Below, piece by piece: positions 56,082-64,000 of a stretch of 64,000 nt of DNA. Every line of letters starts with the position of its first letter. Position 1 is the first letter of the stretch. A program made the position numbers and the translations under genes. Below the pieces are notes generated by a model. The model ran no database searches, was not told the origin of the DNA, and saw only the letters and a list, made by a program, of their open reading frames with translations. Source of the stretch: Leeuwenhoekiella sp. MAR_2009_132 (GTDB lineage: Bacteria > Bacteroidota > Bacteroidia > Flavobacteriales > Flavobacteriaceae). The DNA is taken from contig NZ_JHZY01000002.1 of the NCBI RefSeq assembly GCF_000687915.1, positions 1,674,001 to 1,738,000 on the forward strand, in the 5' to 3' direction.

Positions 56082-58628
56082 ATGGATGATAATTTTTCAC
56101 CACGAGTTAAGGATGTAATTGCGTACAGCAAGGAAGAAGCTTTACGACTAGGTCATGACTTTATTGGAACCGAGCATCTTATGCTGGGATTACTACGTGA
56201 CGGAAGCGGAAAAGCTATAGAAATTCTTCAGGCATTAGATGTTGACCTGAGCCATTTAAGGCGTAAAGTTGAAATTTTAAGCCCGGCCAACCCAAGTACA
56301 GAACTGGGCAGCAGCGAGAAGCAAAATCTACATCTTACGCGACAGGCAGAGCGCGCATTAAAAACAACTTTTTTAGAAGCTAAACTTTTTCAAAGTTCTT
56401 CTATTAACACAGCGCATCTTTTACTTTGTGTATTACGCAATGAGAATGATCCTACAACCAAGTTGCTAAACAAACTCAAAGTAGATTATGATAATGTAAA
56501 AGATCAATTTAAACTTATGATGACCAGCGATGACGATTATATAGAGCCAATTAAAAGTGAATCTTTTAGTGATGATGATACTGCTTCAGAATCTTCAAAA
56601 GAAAATCCTTTTAATGCTCCCGGAAATAAAACCAACAAAAAATCCAAGACTCCTGTTTTAGATAATTTTGGGCGCGACTTGACAGCAATGGCTGAAGAAA
56701 ACAAGCTAGATCCTGTTGTAGGCCGCGAGAAAGAAATTGAACGTGTTTCTCAAATTTTGAGTAGACGTAAAAAAAATAACCCGTTACTTATAGGTGAGCC
56801 TGGTGTGGGTAAATCTGCTATTGCAGAGGGACTTGCATTGCGTATTGTAAAACGTAAAGTATCACGTATACTTTTTGACAAACGCGTTGTAACTCTTGAC
56901 CTTGCGAGTTTAGTTGCGGGCACTAAATACAGAGGTCAGTTTGAAGAGCGCATGAAAGCGGTAATGAACGAGCTTGAAAAGAATACTGATATTATTCTTT
57001 TTATAGACGAAATACATACAATTGTAGGCGCAGGTGGTGCAACAGGTTCACTTGACGCGAGCAATATGTTTAAACCGGCCTTAGCACGTGGCGAACTGCA
57101 ATGCATAGGAGCAACTACTCTTGATGAATACAGACAGTATATCGAGAAAGATGGTGCACTAGAAAGACGCTTTCAAAAAGTTATTGTAGAACCAACAAAT
57201 GAGGAAGAAACTATTGAGATTCTTAATAATATTAAAGATAAATATGAAGATCATCACAATGTAGTGTATACTCCTGAAGCCATTAAAGCCTGTGTTACTT
57301 TAACGAGCAGGTATATGACAGATCGTTTCCTACCCGATAAGGCAATAGATGCTTTAGATGAAGCCGGCTCTAGAGTACACATCATCAATATAGACGTACC
57401 TAAGAAAATAATTGATTTAGAACGTCAACTGGAAGAAGTACGCGAACGCAAAAACTCTGTGGTTAAAAAACAAAAATATGAGGAAGCTGCAAAGTTACGT
57501 GATGATGAGAAAAATATTGAAAAAGATTTAGCAGCTGCTCAATTAGCCTGGGAAGAAGATTCTAAACAGCATAAAGAAACCGTTACTGAAGATAATGTTG
57601 CTGATGTAGTTTCTATGATGTCTGGTATTCCAGTTACGAGAATTGCTAAAACAGAGAGTAATAAACTTGCTGAATTACCTAAGTCTATTAAAAATAAAGT
57701 TATAGGTCAGGATGAGGCTGTTGCTAAAGTTGCTAAAGCTATACAACGCAATAGAGCAGGATTAAAAGATCCTAACAAACCTATTGGATCCTTTATTTTC
57801 TTAGGTCAAACCGGTGTTGGTAAGACTCAATTAGCGAAAATTCTAGCTACAGAATTGTTTGACAATGAAGATGCATTAGTACGTATAGATATGAGTGAGT
57901 ATATGGAGAAATTTGCCGTATCTCGCTTAATTGGTGCACCTCCTGGTTATGTAGGATATGAAGAAGGTGGTCAGCTTACTGAAAAAATACGCAGAAAACC
58001 TTACGCAGTAGTACTTCTTGATGAGATTGAAAAAGCGCATCCAGATGTGTTTAATATGCTGCTTCAAGTATTAGATGATGGGTATCTAACAGATTCATTG
58101 GGTCGTAAAATCGACTTTAAGAATACGGTTATTATTATGACATCAAACATTGGCGCACGTAAAATAAAAGATTTTGGCCAGGGTGTAGGTTTTGGAACCG
58201 CAGCCAGAAAAGATCAGGCAGATGAAAATGCTAAAGGAATTATTCAAAATGCCTTGAAAAAGGCTTTTGCACCAGAATTCCTGAATCGTGTAGATGATGT
58301 TATTGTCTTTAATGCTTTAGACCGTAAAGAAATACACCAAATTATTGATATCGAATTGAAAAAATTATTCAATCGCATACAATCTTTAGGTTACAATTTG
58401 CAACTTAGTGAGAAAGCAAAAGATTTTATCAGTGAGAAAGGTTTTGATAAAGAATATGGTGCAAGACCATTAAAAAGAGCAATTCAGAAATATATTGAAG
58501 ATGCTCTTGCAGAAGAAATCATTACTGCAAAAATTGCTGAAGGAGATAATATCTTTATGGATATCGAAGACGGTAAAGATGAGTTATCAATTAAAATTGA
58601 AAAGGCTGAAAATTCTGCTCAATCTTAA
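56082..58628 (+). CDS. clpC: ATP-dependent Clp protease ATP-binding subunit ClpC
   Basis: Class I AAA+ unfoldase feeding ClpP. 848 residues from ATG 56082, chosen over an in-frame GTG six bases earlier because a GGAG run (56073-56076) then sits at proper distance. Domains in order: two Clp-N repeats (1-150), acidic linker, AAA1 with Walker [10 protein letters not shown] (about 237-245), a UVR-type coiled-coil ([20 protein letters not shown]), AAA2 with GQTGVGKTQ (~575) and an IGF-region equivalent VGFGTAA. Divergent from gyrA; the 246 bases between show no named control site such as CtsR. Confidence 0.95.
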   Translation: MDDNFSPRVKDVIAYSKEEALRLGHDFIGTEHLMLGLLRDGSGKAIEILQALDVDLSHLRRKVEILSPANPSTELGSSEKQNLHLTRQAERALKTTFLEAKLFQSSSINTAHLLLCVLRNENDPTTKLLNKLKVDYDNVKDQFKLMMTSDDDYIEPIKSESFSDDDTASESSKENPFNAPGNKTNKKSKTPVLDNFGRDLTAMAEENKLDPVVGREKEIERVSQILSRRKKNNPLLIGEPGVGKSAIAEGLALRIVKRKVSRILFDKRVVTLDLASLVAGTKYRGQFEERMKAVMNELEKNTDIILFIDEIHTIVGAGGATGSLDASNMFKPALARGELQCIGATTLDEYRQYIEKDGALERRFQKVIVEPTNEEETIEILNNIKDKYEDHHNVVYTPEAIKACVTLTSRYMTDRFLPDKAIDALDEAGSRVHIINIDVPKKIIDLERQLEEVRERKNSVVKKQKYEEAAKLRDDEKNIEKDLAAAQLAWEEDSKQHKETVTEDNVADVVSMMSGIPVTRIAKTESNKLAELPKSIKNKVIGQDEAVAKVAKAIQRNRAGLKDPNKPIGSFIFLGQTGVGKTQLAKILATELFDNEDALVRIDMSEYMEKFAVSRLIGAPPGYVGYEEGGQLTEKIRRKPYAVVLLDEIEKAHPDVFNMLLQVLDDGYLTDSLGRKIDFKNTVIIMTSNIGARKIKDFGQGVGFGTAARKDQADENAKGIIQNALKKAFAPEFLNRVDDVIVFNALDRKEIHQIIDIELKKLFNRIQSLGYNLQLSEKAKDFISEKGFDKEYGARPLKRAIQKYIEDALAEEIITAKIAEGDNIFMDIEDGKDELSIKIEKAENSAQS

Positions 58629-58650
58629 GCATTTCAGAACATTAAACCAT

Positions 58651-58684
58651 AAAAAAAAAGAACCACAAATGTGGTTCTTTTTTT
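58651..58684 (+). terminator. Terminator after clpC
   Basis: AAAAAGAACCAC-aaat-GTGGTTCTTTTT with a T7 run, 23 bases past the stop. Confidence 0.88.
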
Positions 58685-58736
58685 ATTTATAACATTTTCT
58701 TAAACTCTTCTATTTACAATTTAATTATATTTAATT

Positions 58737-59129
58737 ATGGGATTAACAAGAAAGCTAATACAACTTAAAGCAGGTATCATAGAATTTACAGATTTCTATG
58801 CCCTGGGTATTGTAAATCCTGATATAAATTTTGATGAGAATGATCGTAAAGCATTTTTAAATGCCTGCCTTGATTATTTTAATGATCAACCCTTCGGTTA
58901 TATCTCTGTACGTAATCACTCTTACAGTATTAATCCGTTAATATATTTAGAACTTAATAAAATAGATAATTTGCGAGCCTTTGCAATAGTTAGCCGCACG
59001 TCAATAGGAAGAGGTAATGCCAAAATTGAAGGTCAGTTTTTTAATAAACCGTTCGGAATATTTGAAACGAAACGTGACGCAGAAAAATGGATAAATGCAG
59101 AGGTTAAAAAATCAATAGATACAAATTAA
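58737..59129 (+). CDS. Conserved protein of unknown function, SpoIIAA/STAS-like fold suggested
   Basis: 130 residues, soluble, no signal. The alternating pattern (GYISVRNHSYSINPLIYLEL ... LRAFAIVSRTS ... FGIFETKRDAEKWI) looks like the SpoIIAA-like/STAS-SEC14 fold found in small flavobacterial proteins, but this is pattern recognition only. Single gene between terminators. Confidence 0.65.
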   Translation: MGLTRKLIQLKAGIIEFTDFYALGIVNPDINFDENDRKAFLNACLDYFNDQPFGYISVRNHSYSINPLIYLELNKIDNLRAFAIVSRTSIGRGNAKIEGQFFNKPFGIFETKRDAEKWINAEVKKSIDTN

Positions 59130-59153
59130 AAAAGGTGCTTGAGCACCTTTTTT
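59128..59153. terminator. Bidirectional terminator AAAAAAGGTGCT-tg-AGCACCTTTTTT
   Basis: Twelve-base arms directly at the stop of the 130-residue gene; serves it and the convergent membrane-protein gene. Confidence 0.88.
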
Positions 59154-59158
59154 AATTC

Positions 59159-59470
59159 TTATTTATTTACTCGTATAGGTATTACTTTACCCCTATTAGA
59201 TTTAGGTTCAATATTTATTAAAAAGGTATAAACCCACATTAAGGTAAATGAAGGGATGATATCTGTAAAAGGAAGTAATTCTTCTATAAAAACAAGAACA
59301 GAAGCAAACTTTCCATTACGACCAGGATACATTTTTTGCATTTGTTTAGCAGCTACAGGAGCCCAAGCTAAATCTAGAAAAGGCCCAACTACAGGAATTG
59401 CCATACTTAGCATACCTACAGCATCAAAGAAAATGCCTTTCATCAATAAATTATAGTCTAAAGTCTTCAT
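59159..59470 (-). CDS. Small membrane protein of unknown function
   Basis: 103 residues with two to three hydrophobic segments (about 12-40 and 65-88) and a basic tail (NRGKVIPIRVNK). I recognise no domain. It is last of a minus-strand group msrA-folE-this gene, 43 bases after folE, and its stop is 5 bases from a shared terminator. Confidence 0.6.
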   Translation of the reverse strand: MKTLDYNLLMKGIFFDAVGMLSMAIPVVGPFLDLAWAPVAAKQMQKMYPGRNGKFASVLVFIEELLPFTDIIPSFTLMWVYTFLINIEPKSNRGKVIPIRVNK

Positions 59471-59513
59471 AACTATTTGTTTTTATAAATATAAAGCAAA
59501 TAACCTGCCAGAG

Positions 59514-60119
59514 TTACCTTAAATCTGAACTAATAAGCTTTAAAAATTCATTGCGTGTTTCAATCTTTTCAAATTGTCCTCTAAAGCCAGATGTTGTAGT
59601 TGTTGAATTTTGTTTTTGAATACCCCGCATCATCATGCACATATGAGAAGCTTCAATCACTACTGCCACTCCCTGAGGTTTTAAAGTGTCATTTATGCAT
59701 TCTAAAATATTGTGAGTTAAACGTTCCTGAACCTGTAACCTACGTGCAAATACATCTACAATACGTGGTATTTTGCTTAATCCTACAATATGTCCGTTAG
59801 GTATGTAAGCAATATGTGCTTTACCAAAAAAAGGTAACAAGTGGTGTTCGCAGAGAGAATATAATTCTATATTTTTTACAATAACCATCTCATTGTAATC
59901 TTCTTTAAACATAGCCCCTTTCAAAATAGCCGCAGGATCTATATCATTACCACTCGTTAGATACATCATTGCTTTTGCTGCTCGCTCAGGTGTTTTTAAA
60001 ATACCTTCACGAGAAGTATCTTCACCCAGTCCTCTAATTATAGCCTCATAATTGTTCTTTATTTCATCTTTAACGGTAATGTTATACTCTTCAAACTTTT
60101 TGTAGGGTGACATAAGCAA
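59514..60119 (-). CDS. folE: GTP cyclohydrolase I
   Basis: First step of folate and tetrahydrobiopterin synthesis: GTP to dihydroneopterin triphosphate. 201 residues; an ATG six bases inside (MSPYKK) is an alternative start. Zinc ligands in [20 protein letters not shown] and [12 protein letters not shown], plus the signature [20 protein letters not shown]. 11 bases after msrA on the same strand. Confidence 0.95.
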   Translation of the reverse strand: MLMSPYKKFEEYNITVKDEIKNNYEAIIRGLGEDTSREGILKTPERAAKAMMYLTSGNDIDPAAILKGAMFKEDYNEMVIVKNIELYSLCEHHLLPFFGKAHIAYIPNGHIVGLSKIPRIVDVFARRLQVQERLTHNILECINDTLKPQGVAVVIEASHMCMMMRGIQKQNSTTTTSGFRGQFEKIETRNEFLKLISSDLR

Positions 60120-60130
60120 TTTTTTTGTTT

Positions 60131-60682
60131 TTAAAGATAGGCCTCTTGCAATTTATCCTGAAAAAGCTTCTTAATCTTGTTAATTTTAGGATCTATAATA
60201 AACTGGCAATAACCTTGTTGTTTGTTGTTATTGTAATATGAACTATGTTCTTCTTCCGCTAAGTAAAAAGGCATTGCTTCGGTTACCTCGGTGACGATTT
60301 TAGAATCAAATATCTTTTCTTCCTCTAAAAGAGCGATAAATTTTTGAGCTTCTAAAAATTGCGCTTGAGAATGATAATAAATTGCACTACGATATTGTGT
60401 TCCCACATCGTTGCCCTGGCGATTTAATGTTGTAGGATCGTGTGTAGTGAAAAATATTTGAAGCAACTCTAGATAGGAAATTACAGCAGGATCGTATTCA
60501 AACTGAATAGCTTCAGCGTGGCCAGTTCTACCCTGACACACTTCACGATAGGGTGGATTTTTTATGGCTCCGCCCGTGTAACCGCTGCGTACATTATAAA
60601 TTCCGTTAAAACGTTGAAAAACAGCCTCAGTACACCAGAAACATCCGTTTGCAAAGGTTGCAGTCATTAAATTAGTATTCAT
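60131..60682 (-). CDS. msrA: Peptide-methionine (S)-S-oxide reductase
   Basis: Repairs methionine-S-sulfoxide in proteins. 183 residues; the catalytic Cys14 is in [10 protein letters not shown], followed by RSGYTGG and the conserved [12 protein letters not shown]. No MsrB domain. Start at 60682 follows a TAAATTTG promoter box at only seven bases, so the message may be almost leaderless. Confidence 0.95.
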   Translation of the reverse strand: MNTNLMTATFANGCFWCTEAVFQRFNGIYNVRSGYTGGAIKNPPYREVCQGRTGHAEAIQFEYDPAVISYLELLQIFFTTHDPTTLNRQGNDVGTQYRSAIYYHSQAQFLEAQKFIALLEEEKIFDSKIVTEVTEAMPFYLAEEEHSSYYNNNKQQGYCQFIIDPKINKIKKLFQDKLQEAYL

Positions 60683-60752
60683 AGCATCGCAAATTTAGAC
60701 TCTAAGTATATCTTAGAATTTAGTTTAACTTTTTGTTAATACTTTTCTTTAA

Positions 60753-60770
60753 ATCGTTAAACAAAACGAT
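60753..60770. repeat. Dyad ATCGTT-n6-AACGAT in the msrA/lolD divergent region
   Basis: Six-base perfect arms in the 229-base region between the divergent genes. Candidate operator; regulator unknown. Confidence 0.3.
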
Positions 60771-60809
60771 AAAAAACAATGTTATCGATTATTATTATAA
60801 AGGGTGCTT

Positions 60810-60817
60810 TATCTTTG
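60810..60817 (+). promoter_or_regulatory. Promoter -7 box TATCTTTG before the lolD-like gene
   Basis: Perfect TAnnTTTG match 94 bases before the ATG; no TTG at the usual distance upstream. Confidence 0.4.
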
Positions 60818-60911
60818 TGACCTTAATAAAACACTGTTTTTTCTAAAATAAAAGTGGTTAAAATAGTCGCTTTAGTTGATCTTAAATTACATTAAATCAC
60901 GCACTGCCTTT

Positions 60912-61574
60912 ATGATTAAAGCTGAATCTATTTTTAAATCCTATGGAGACGTACAAGTCTTAAAAGGTGTTGACTTGTTAATTGAAGATGGTGAGGTTGT
61001 TTCTATTGTTGGAGCAAGTGGTGCGGGAAAAACAACACTTTTGCAAATTCTGGGAACATTAGATCGCGCAGATAAAATACCTAATACACATCTATCTATA
61101 AATGATATTGAAATCTCAACGCTTAACGAAAAAGAACTTAGCCGATTTAGAAATTTAAATATTGGTTTTATCTTTCAGTTTCATCAATTATTACCTGAGT
61201 TTACGGCGCTTGAGAATGTTTGTATTCCTGCATTTATTGCAAAAAAAGACAAACATGAAGCTGAGAAAAAAGCTAAAGAATTGCTTGAGTTTTTAGGTCT
61301 GGGCCATCGTATACATCACAAACCAAATCAACTTTCTGGTGGTGAGCAACAACGTGTAGCTGTAGCTCGCTCACTTGTTAACGAGCCTGCTTTAATTCTG
61401 GCAGATGAACCTTCTGGTAATCTTGATAGTGAGTCTGCAGAAAACCTTCACAAACTATTTTTTAAACTTCGGGACACCTACAATCAAACCTTTGTAATTG
61501 TAACCCACAACGAAGATCTGGCTGCAATGGCAGATCGTAAATTAACTATGGTAGATGGCAAAATCATCTCTTAA
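60912..61574 (+). CDS. ABC transporter ATP-binding protein, LolD/MacB type
   Basis: 220 residues from ATG 60912 (a TTG 36 bases upstream is in frame but gives an atypical N-terminus). Walker [10 protein letters not shown] (34-42), signature [13 protein letters not shown] (about 140), Walker [15 protein letters not shown]. Resembles LolD of lipoprotein release, but no LolC/E-like permease is adjacent, as often in this phylum. Overlaps the next gene by 20 bases. Confidence 0.9.
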   Translation: MIKAESIFKSYGDVQVLKGVDLLIEDGEVVSIVGASGAGKTTLLQILGTLDRADKIPNTHLSINDIEISTLNEKELSRFRNLNIGFIFQFHQLLPEFTALENVCIPAFIAKKDKHEAEKKAKELLEFLGLGHRIHHKPNQLSGGEQQRVAVARSLVNEPALILADEPSGNLDSESAENLHKLFFKLRDTYNQTFVIVTHNEDLAAMADRKLTMVDGKIIS

Positions 61575-62346
61575 GCTCAAAAAGAGCGAACTCAAAGAAT
61601 TTTTAGATGAAAAGGCTGCTCTTTATGAAAGTCCAAAATTTATAGGCACAGACCCTATACAAATTCCACATCAATTTACTAAAAAAGAAGATATTGAAAT
61701 TATAGGTTTTCTGGTGGCTACCATTGCCTGGGGAAACCGAAAAAGCATCATTAACAATGGTAATAAACTTATAGAATTACAAGGTAATGCGCCTTACGAT
61801 TTTATAAAAAATCATTCTTCTGAAGATTTAAAGACGCTTCAGAATTTTGTGCACCGCACCTTTAACGGCACAGATTTAATTACGTTTATTACAAGTTTAA
61901 AGAATATATACACTCATCACAAAGGATTAGAATACGCCTTTAGTATTCATGCCTCAAATTCTGGCATGCAACCTGCAATTAGTGAGTTTAAGAAGCTGTT
62001 TTTTGAGATACCCCATTTAAACCGAACTCAAAAACACGTTAGCGATCCCATAAAAAATTCTGCGGCAAAACGTATCAATATGTTCTTAAGATGGATGGTT
62101 AGACCAGCCCTGGCTGGTGTGGATTTTGGAATATGGCAACGTATCACACCCGCACAACTCTCCTGCCCTCTTGACGTACATAGCGGTAGAGTTGCCCGAC
62201 AATTGGGGTTATTGAAGCGCTCACAAAACGATGCAAAAGCAGTAGAAGAGCTTGATCAATATCTTAGAGTATTAGATCCTCTAGATCCTGTGAAATATGA
62301 CTTTGCACTTTTTGGTTTAAGTGCTTTTGAAAAGGACTTATTTTAA
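61555..62346 (+). CDS. TIGR02757 family protein (DUF2400)
   Basis: 263 residues, soluble, with the family pieces [23 protein letters not shown] and [20 protein letters not shown]. The latter regions resemble a helix-hairpin-helix DNA glycosylase arrangement, but no function has been shown to my knowledge. It overlaps the ATPase gene by 20 bases, so the two are translated together. Confidence 0.88.
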   Translation: MAKSSLKLKKSELKEFLDEKAALYESPKFIGTDPIQIPHQFTKKEDIEIIGFLVATIAWGNRKSIINNGNKLIELQGNAPYDFIKNHSSEDLKTLQNFVHRTFNGTDLITFITSLKNIYTHHKGLEYAFSIHASNSGMQPAISEFKKLFFEIPHLNRTQKHVSDPIKNSAAKRINMFLRWMVRPALAGVDFGIWQRITPAQLSCPLDVHSGRVARQLGLLKRSQNDAKAVEELDQYLRVLDPLDPVKYDFALFGLSAFEKDLF

Positions 62347-62455
62347 TTTTTAGAAATTGTAATTTTGCATTTCTTTAACAGTCTATTATTTAACGAAATT
62401 AGGATACTCATTTTTTATTTCAGAGTAGGCTTAATTAATGTAATTAATATCCATC

Positions 62456-63667
62456 ATGCAAGTACCTGATTTCCCAAAAAATGAACAAAGCCGAATTTTA
62501 CAATTGGAGCAATTACAGTTACTTGAGAGTGCGTCAGATCCTAATTTTGATATTATTACGAGGCTTGCTTCGGTAATCTGTGATGTTCCTGTAGCCTTAA
62601 TTTCACTGGTTAGTGAAGATAAACAATGGTTTAAATCTAAAATTGGATGGGATTTGTGTGAGAGTGATCGGGAGATTTCGTTTTGTGCACACGCAATTTT
62701 AAAGCCTAAGACAATTACGATTGTACCTGACTCTAGATTAGATGACCGCTTTAAAGACAACCCCTTAATTTCAGCAGATTTTCCTGTAATTTTTTATGCA
62801 GGAGTACCACTACTAACACCCACAGGTGAGGCTTTAGGAACGCTTTGTGTGATAGATAAAAAACCCAAAAAGCTTTCTGATGTTCAAATTAATTCTCTTA
62901 AAGACCTTGCTACTCAAGTTGAAAATCTATTTGAGTTGAGACGTAATAATATTAGTCTGGTTAAAATTGAAAAGTTGCTGCACGCAAAAAATGATCAATT
63001 AAAAACTTTTGCAGGCACTGTATCTCACGATATGAAAATGCCCCTTGCAAATATGATCATCACAACAGATATTCTTAAAGCTAAATATGGAAATCATTTT
63101 GATATACAAGGCAATGAATATTTGGCTTACCTCAAACAATCGTCGTTTTCCTTAAGTGATTATATAGATAATCTACTCGCCTACTATGAAAGTGAAGATT
63201 TAACCATTCAAAATGTAGAAGAATTTAACCTAAATGATCTTCTTGAAGATCTTATAGATCTTTTAAATATTAATGAAGATTACATCATTAATCTTCCCGA
63301 AAACAGTTTAGACCTGAAAACTAATAAAGCTGCGGTAAATCAAATTCTTATAAATCTAATCACCAATAGTCTAAAATATAATGATAAAGAAACAGGTGTT
63401 ATAGATTTTAGATGTATTGAAGATCAAGCGTATTATTATGTTCAGATACGTGATAATGGCCGAGGAATTCCAAAAGAAAAACAACAGACAATTTTTGATT
63501 TATTTACAGTAGCTTCAGAGACCGATAATAAGGGTAAAAAAGGTAATGGTATAGGACTCTCTACAGTAAAAAACCTAGTAAACTCACTTGGCGGAATTAT
63601 CACTGTAGATAGCGATGGAGAGAACGGGACTACGTTTGACTTTACAATTAAAAAGGTGCTTTCTTAA
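62456..63667 (+). CDS. GAF domain sensor histidine kinase
   Basis: 403 residues, no membrane segment. N-terminal GAF domain (about 1-165, with REISFCAHAI and DDRFKDNP), then HisKA with the phospho-accepting His in TVSHDMKMPLAN (about residue 192) and HATPase with DNGRGIPKEKQ and GNGIGLSTVKNLV. Cytosolic sensor of small ligand or redox; no response regulator is next to it in view. Its GAF domain is closely related to the partial gene that follows. Confidence 0.92.
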   Translation: MQVPDFPKNEQSRILQLEQLQLLESASDPNFDIITRLASVICDVPVALISLVSEDKQWFKSKIGWDLCESDREISFCAHAILKPKTITIVPDSRLDDRFKDNPLISADFPVIFYAGVPLLTPTGEALGTLCVIDKKPKKLSDVQINSLKDLATQVENLFELRRNNISLVKIEKLLHAKNDQLKTFAGTVSHDMKMPLANMIITTDILKAKYGNHFDIQGNEYLAYLKQSSFSLSDYIDNLLAYYESEDLTIQNVEEFNLNDLLEDLIDLLNINEDYIINLPENSLDLKTNKAAVNQILINLITNSLKYNDKETGVIDFRCIEDQAYYYVQIRDNGRGIPKEKQQTIFDLFTVASETDNKGKKGNGIGLSTVKNLVNSLGGIITVDSDGENGTTFDFTIKKVLS

Positions 63668-63712
63668 GAATATTTGTTTGACTATCTTTAAACCTAATTA
63701 AAACTGGTAGTT

Positions 63713-64000
63713 CTGAACGAAAGAAAAAGACAAGAGGCTGTAGATTCTTATAAGTTAGTAGGAACGCTTCCTGAAAGAAGTTATGATGATATTACGCAGA
63801 TTGCAGCTTATATCTGTGACGCTCCTATTGCATTAATTACGATGCTTGACTATAATCGTAATTTTTTAAAATCACATTACGGTGTTCCTTTTTCTGAATC
63901 TCCCCGTCAAATATCATTTTGTACACATGCTATACAATCACCTGAGGCTATTTTTGTGATTCCAGATGCACGTAAAGATGACCGTTTTAAAGACAACCCC
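63713..64000 (+). CDS. GAF domain protein, cut by window end, apparent CTG start
   Basis: 96 codons visible. The frame reads ERKRQEAVDSYKLVGTLPER ... YICDAPIALITMLD ... RQISFCTHAI ... DDRFKDNP, a second copy of the GAF domain of the upstream kinase gene. The expected start (normally ATG before NERKRQ) is CTG at 63713-63715; there is no ATG, GTG or TTG between it and the in-frame TAA upstream. The 3' part is unknown, so it may be a further kinase or a cyclase. Confidence 0.7.
   Translation, partial: MNERKRQEAVDSYKLVGTLPERSYDDITQIAAYICDAPIALITMLDYNRNFLKSHYGVPFSESPRQISFCTHAIQSPEAIFVIPDARKDDRFKDNP

Noticed and set aside
1..64000. CRISPR arrays, tRNA or rRNA genes, insertion sequences, prophage or toxin-antitoxin pairs
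   Set aside because: I looked for regular spaced repeats, transposase motifs, integrases and RNA gene signatures on both strands and found none that I could support.

Overview
The window is a stretch of a Flavobacteriaceae-type (Bacteroidota) chromosome. The basis is: AT-rich intergenic DNA; promoters of the TAnnTTTG / TTG type; a lone TonB-dependent receptor with a carboxypeptidase-regulatory-like N-terminal domain; DUF6146, DUF6787, DUF3810 and TIGR02757 proteins; the acyl-citrulline type of arginine operon with an ArgF'-like transcarbamylase; and a ferredoxin - LuxC-type reductase - serC - serA cluster. I cannot name the genus. I saw no rRNA, tRNA, CRISPR array, phage or insertion sequence. 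The DNA reads as ordinary chromosomal backbone; the interest lies mostly in its regulatory sequences.

Layout. 1-4.7 kb (minus): RND efflux pump (permease cut by the window edge, adaptor, small secreted protein). 5.0-14.5 kb (minus): nine-gene arginine operon (GNAT, argG, argC, proC, argD, argF', argB, argE-like, argH). 14.6-23.5 kb (minus): ilvD-ilvB-ilvN-ilvC-ilvA plus an NADP-type glyceraldehyde-3-phosphate dehydrogenase. 23.6-31.6 kb: aldo/keto reductase, GNAT, succinate-semialdehyde dehydrogenase, small conserved protein, ychF, TonB receptor. 31.7-37.4 kb: ferredoxin, acyl-CoA reductase, serC, serA, DUF937, DUF6146, DUF6787. 37.5-39.0 kb (minus): NAD(P)HX repair enzyme. 39.2-44.2 kb (plus): thrA-thrB-thrC. 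44.3-51.7 kb (plus): gcvT, NAD-dependent epimerase-like gene, DUF3810 metalloprotein, two amidohydrolase-like exported proteins. 52-55.8 kb (minus): TPR protein and gyrA. 56-64 kb: clpC, small proteins, folE, msrA, lolD-like ATPase, TIGR02757, and two tandem GAF-domain signalling genes, the last cut by the window end.

The most notable result is three unannotated short reading frames, each placed exactly upstream of an amino-acid operon and rich in codons for that operon's own product: an arginine leader (14316-14450, ends RRYERRRP), an isoleucine/valine leader (23372-23422, followed by a canonical intrinsic terminator) and a threonine/isoleucine leader (39205-39297, behind a good TTG-N19-TAnnTTTG promoter). 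Together they suggest ribosome-mediated attenuation as a general control of amino-acid synthesis in this organism. The arg promoter region also carries a 51-bp nested dyad.

Other points: the transcarbamylase has Ser at position 90, which predicts N-succinylornithine as substrate; thrC has an apparent one-base deletion in a C run near codon 11; and two other genes (45.4 kb and 63.7 kb) lack a normal start codon where homology says they begin.
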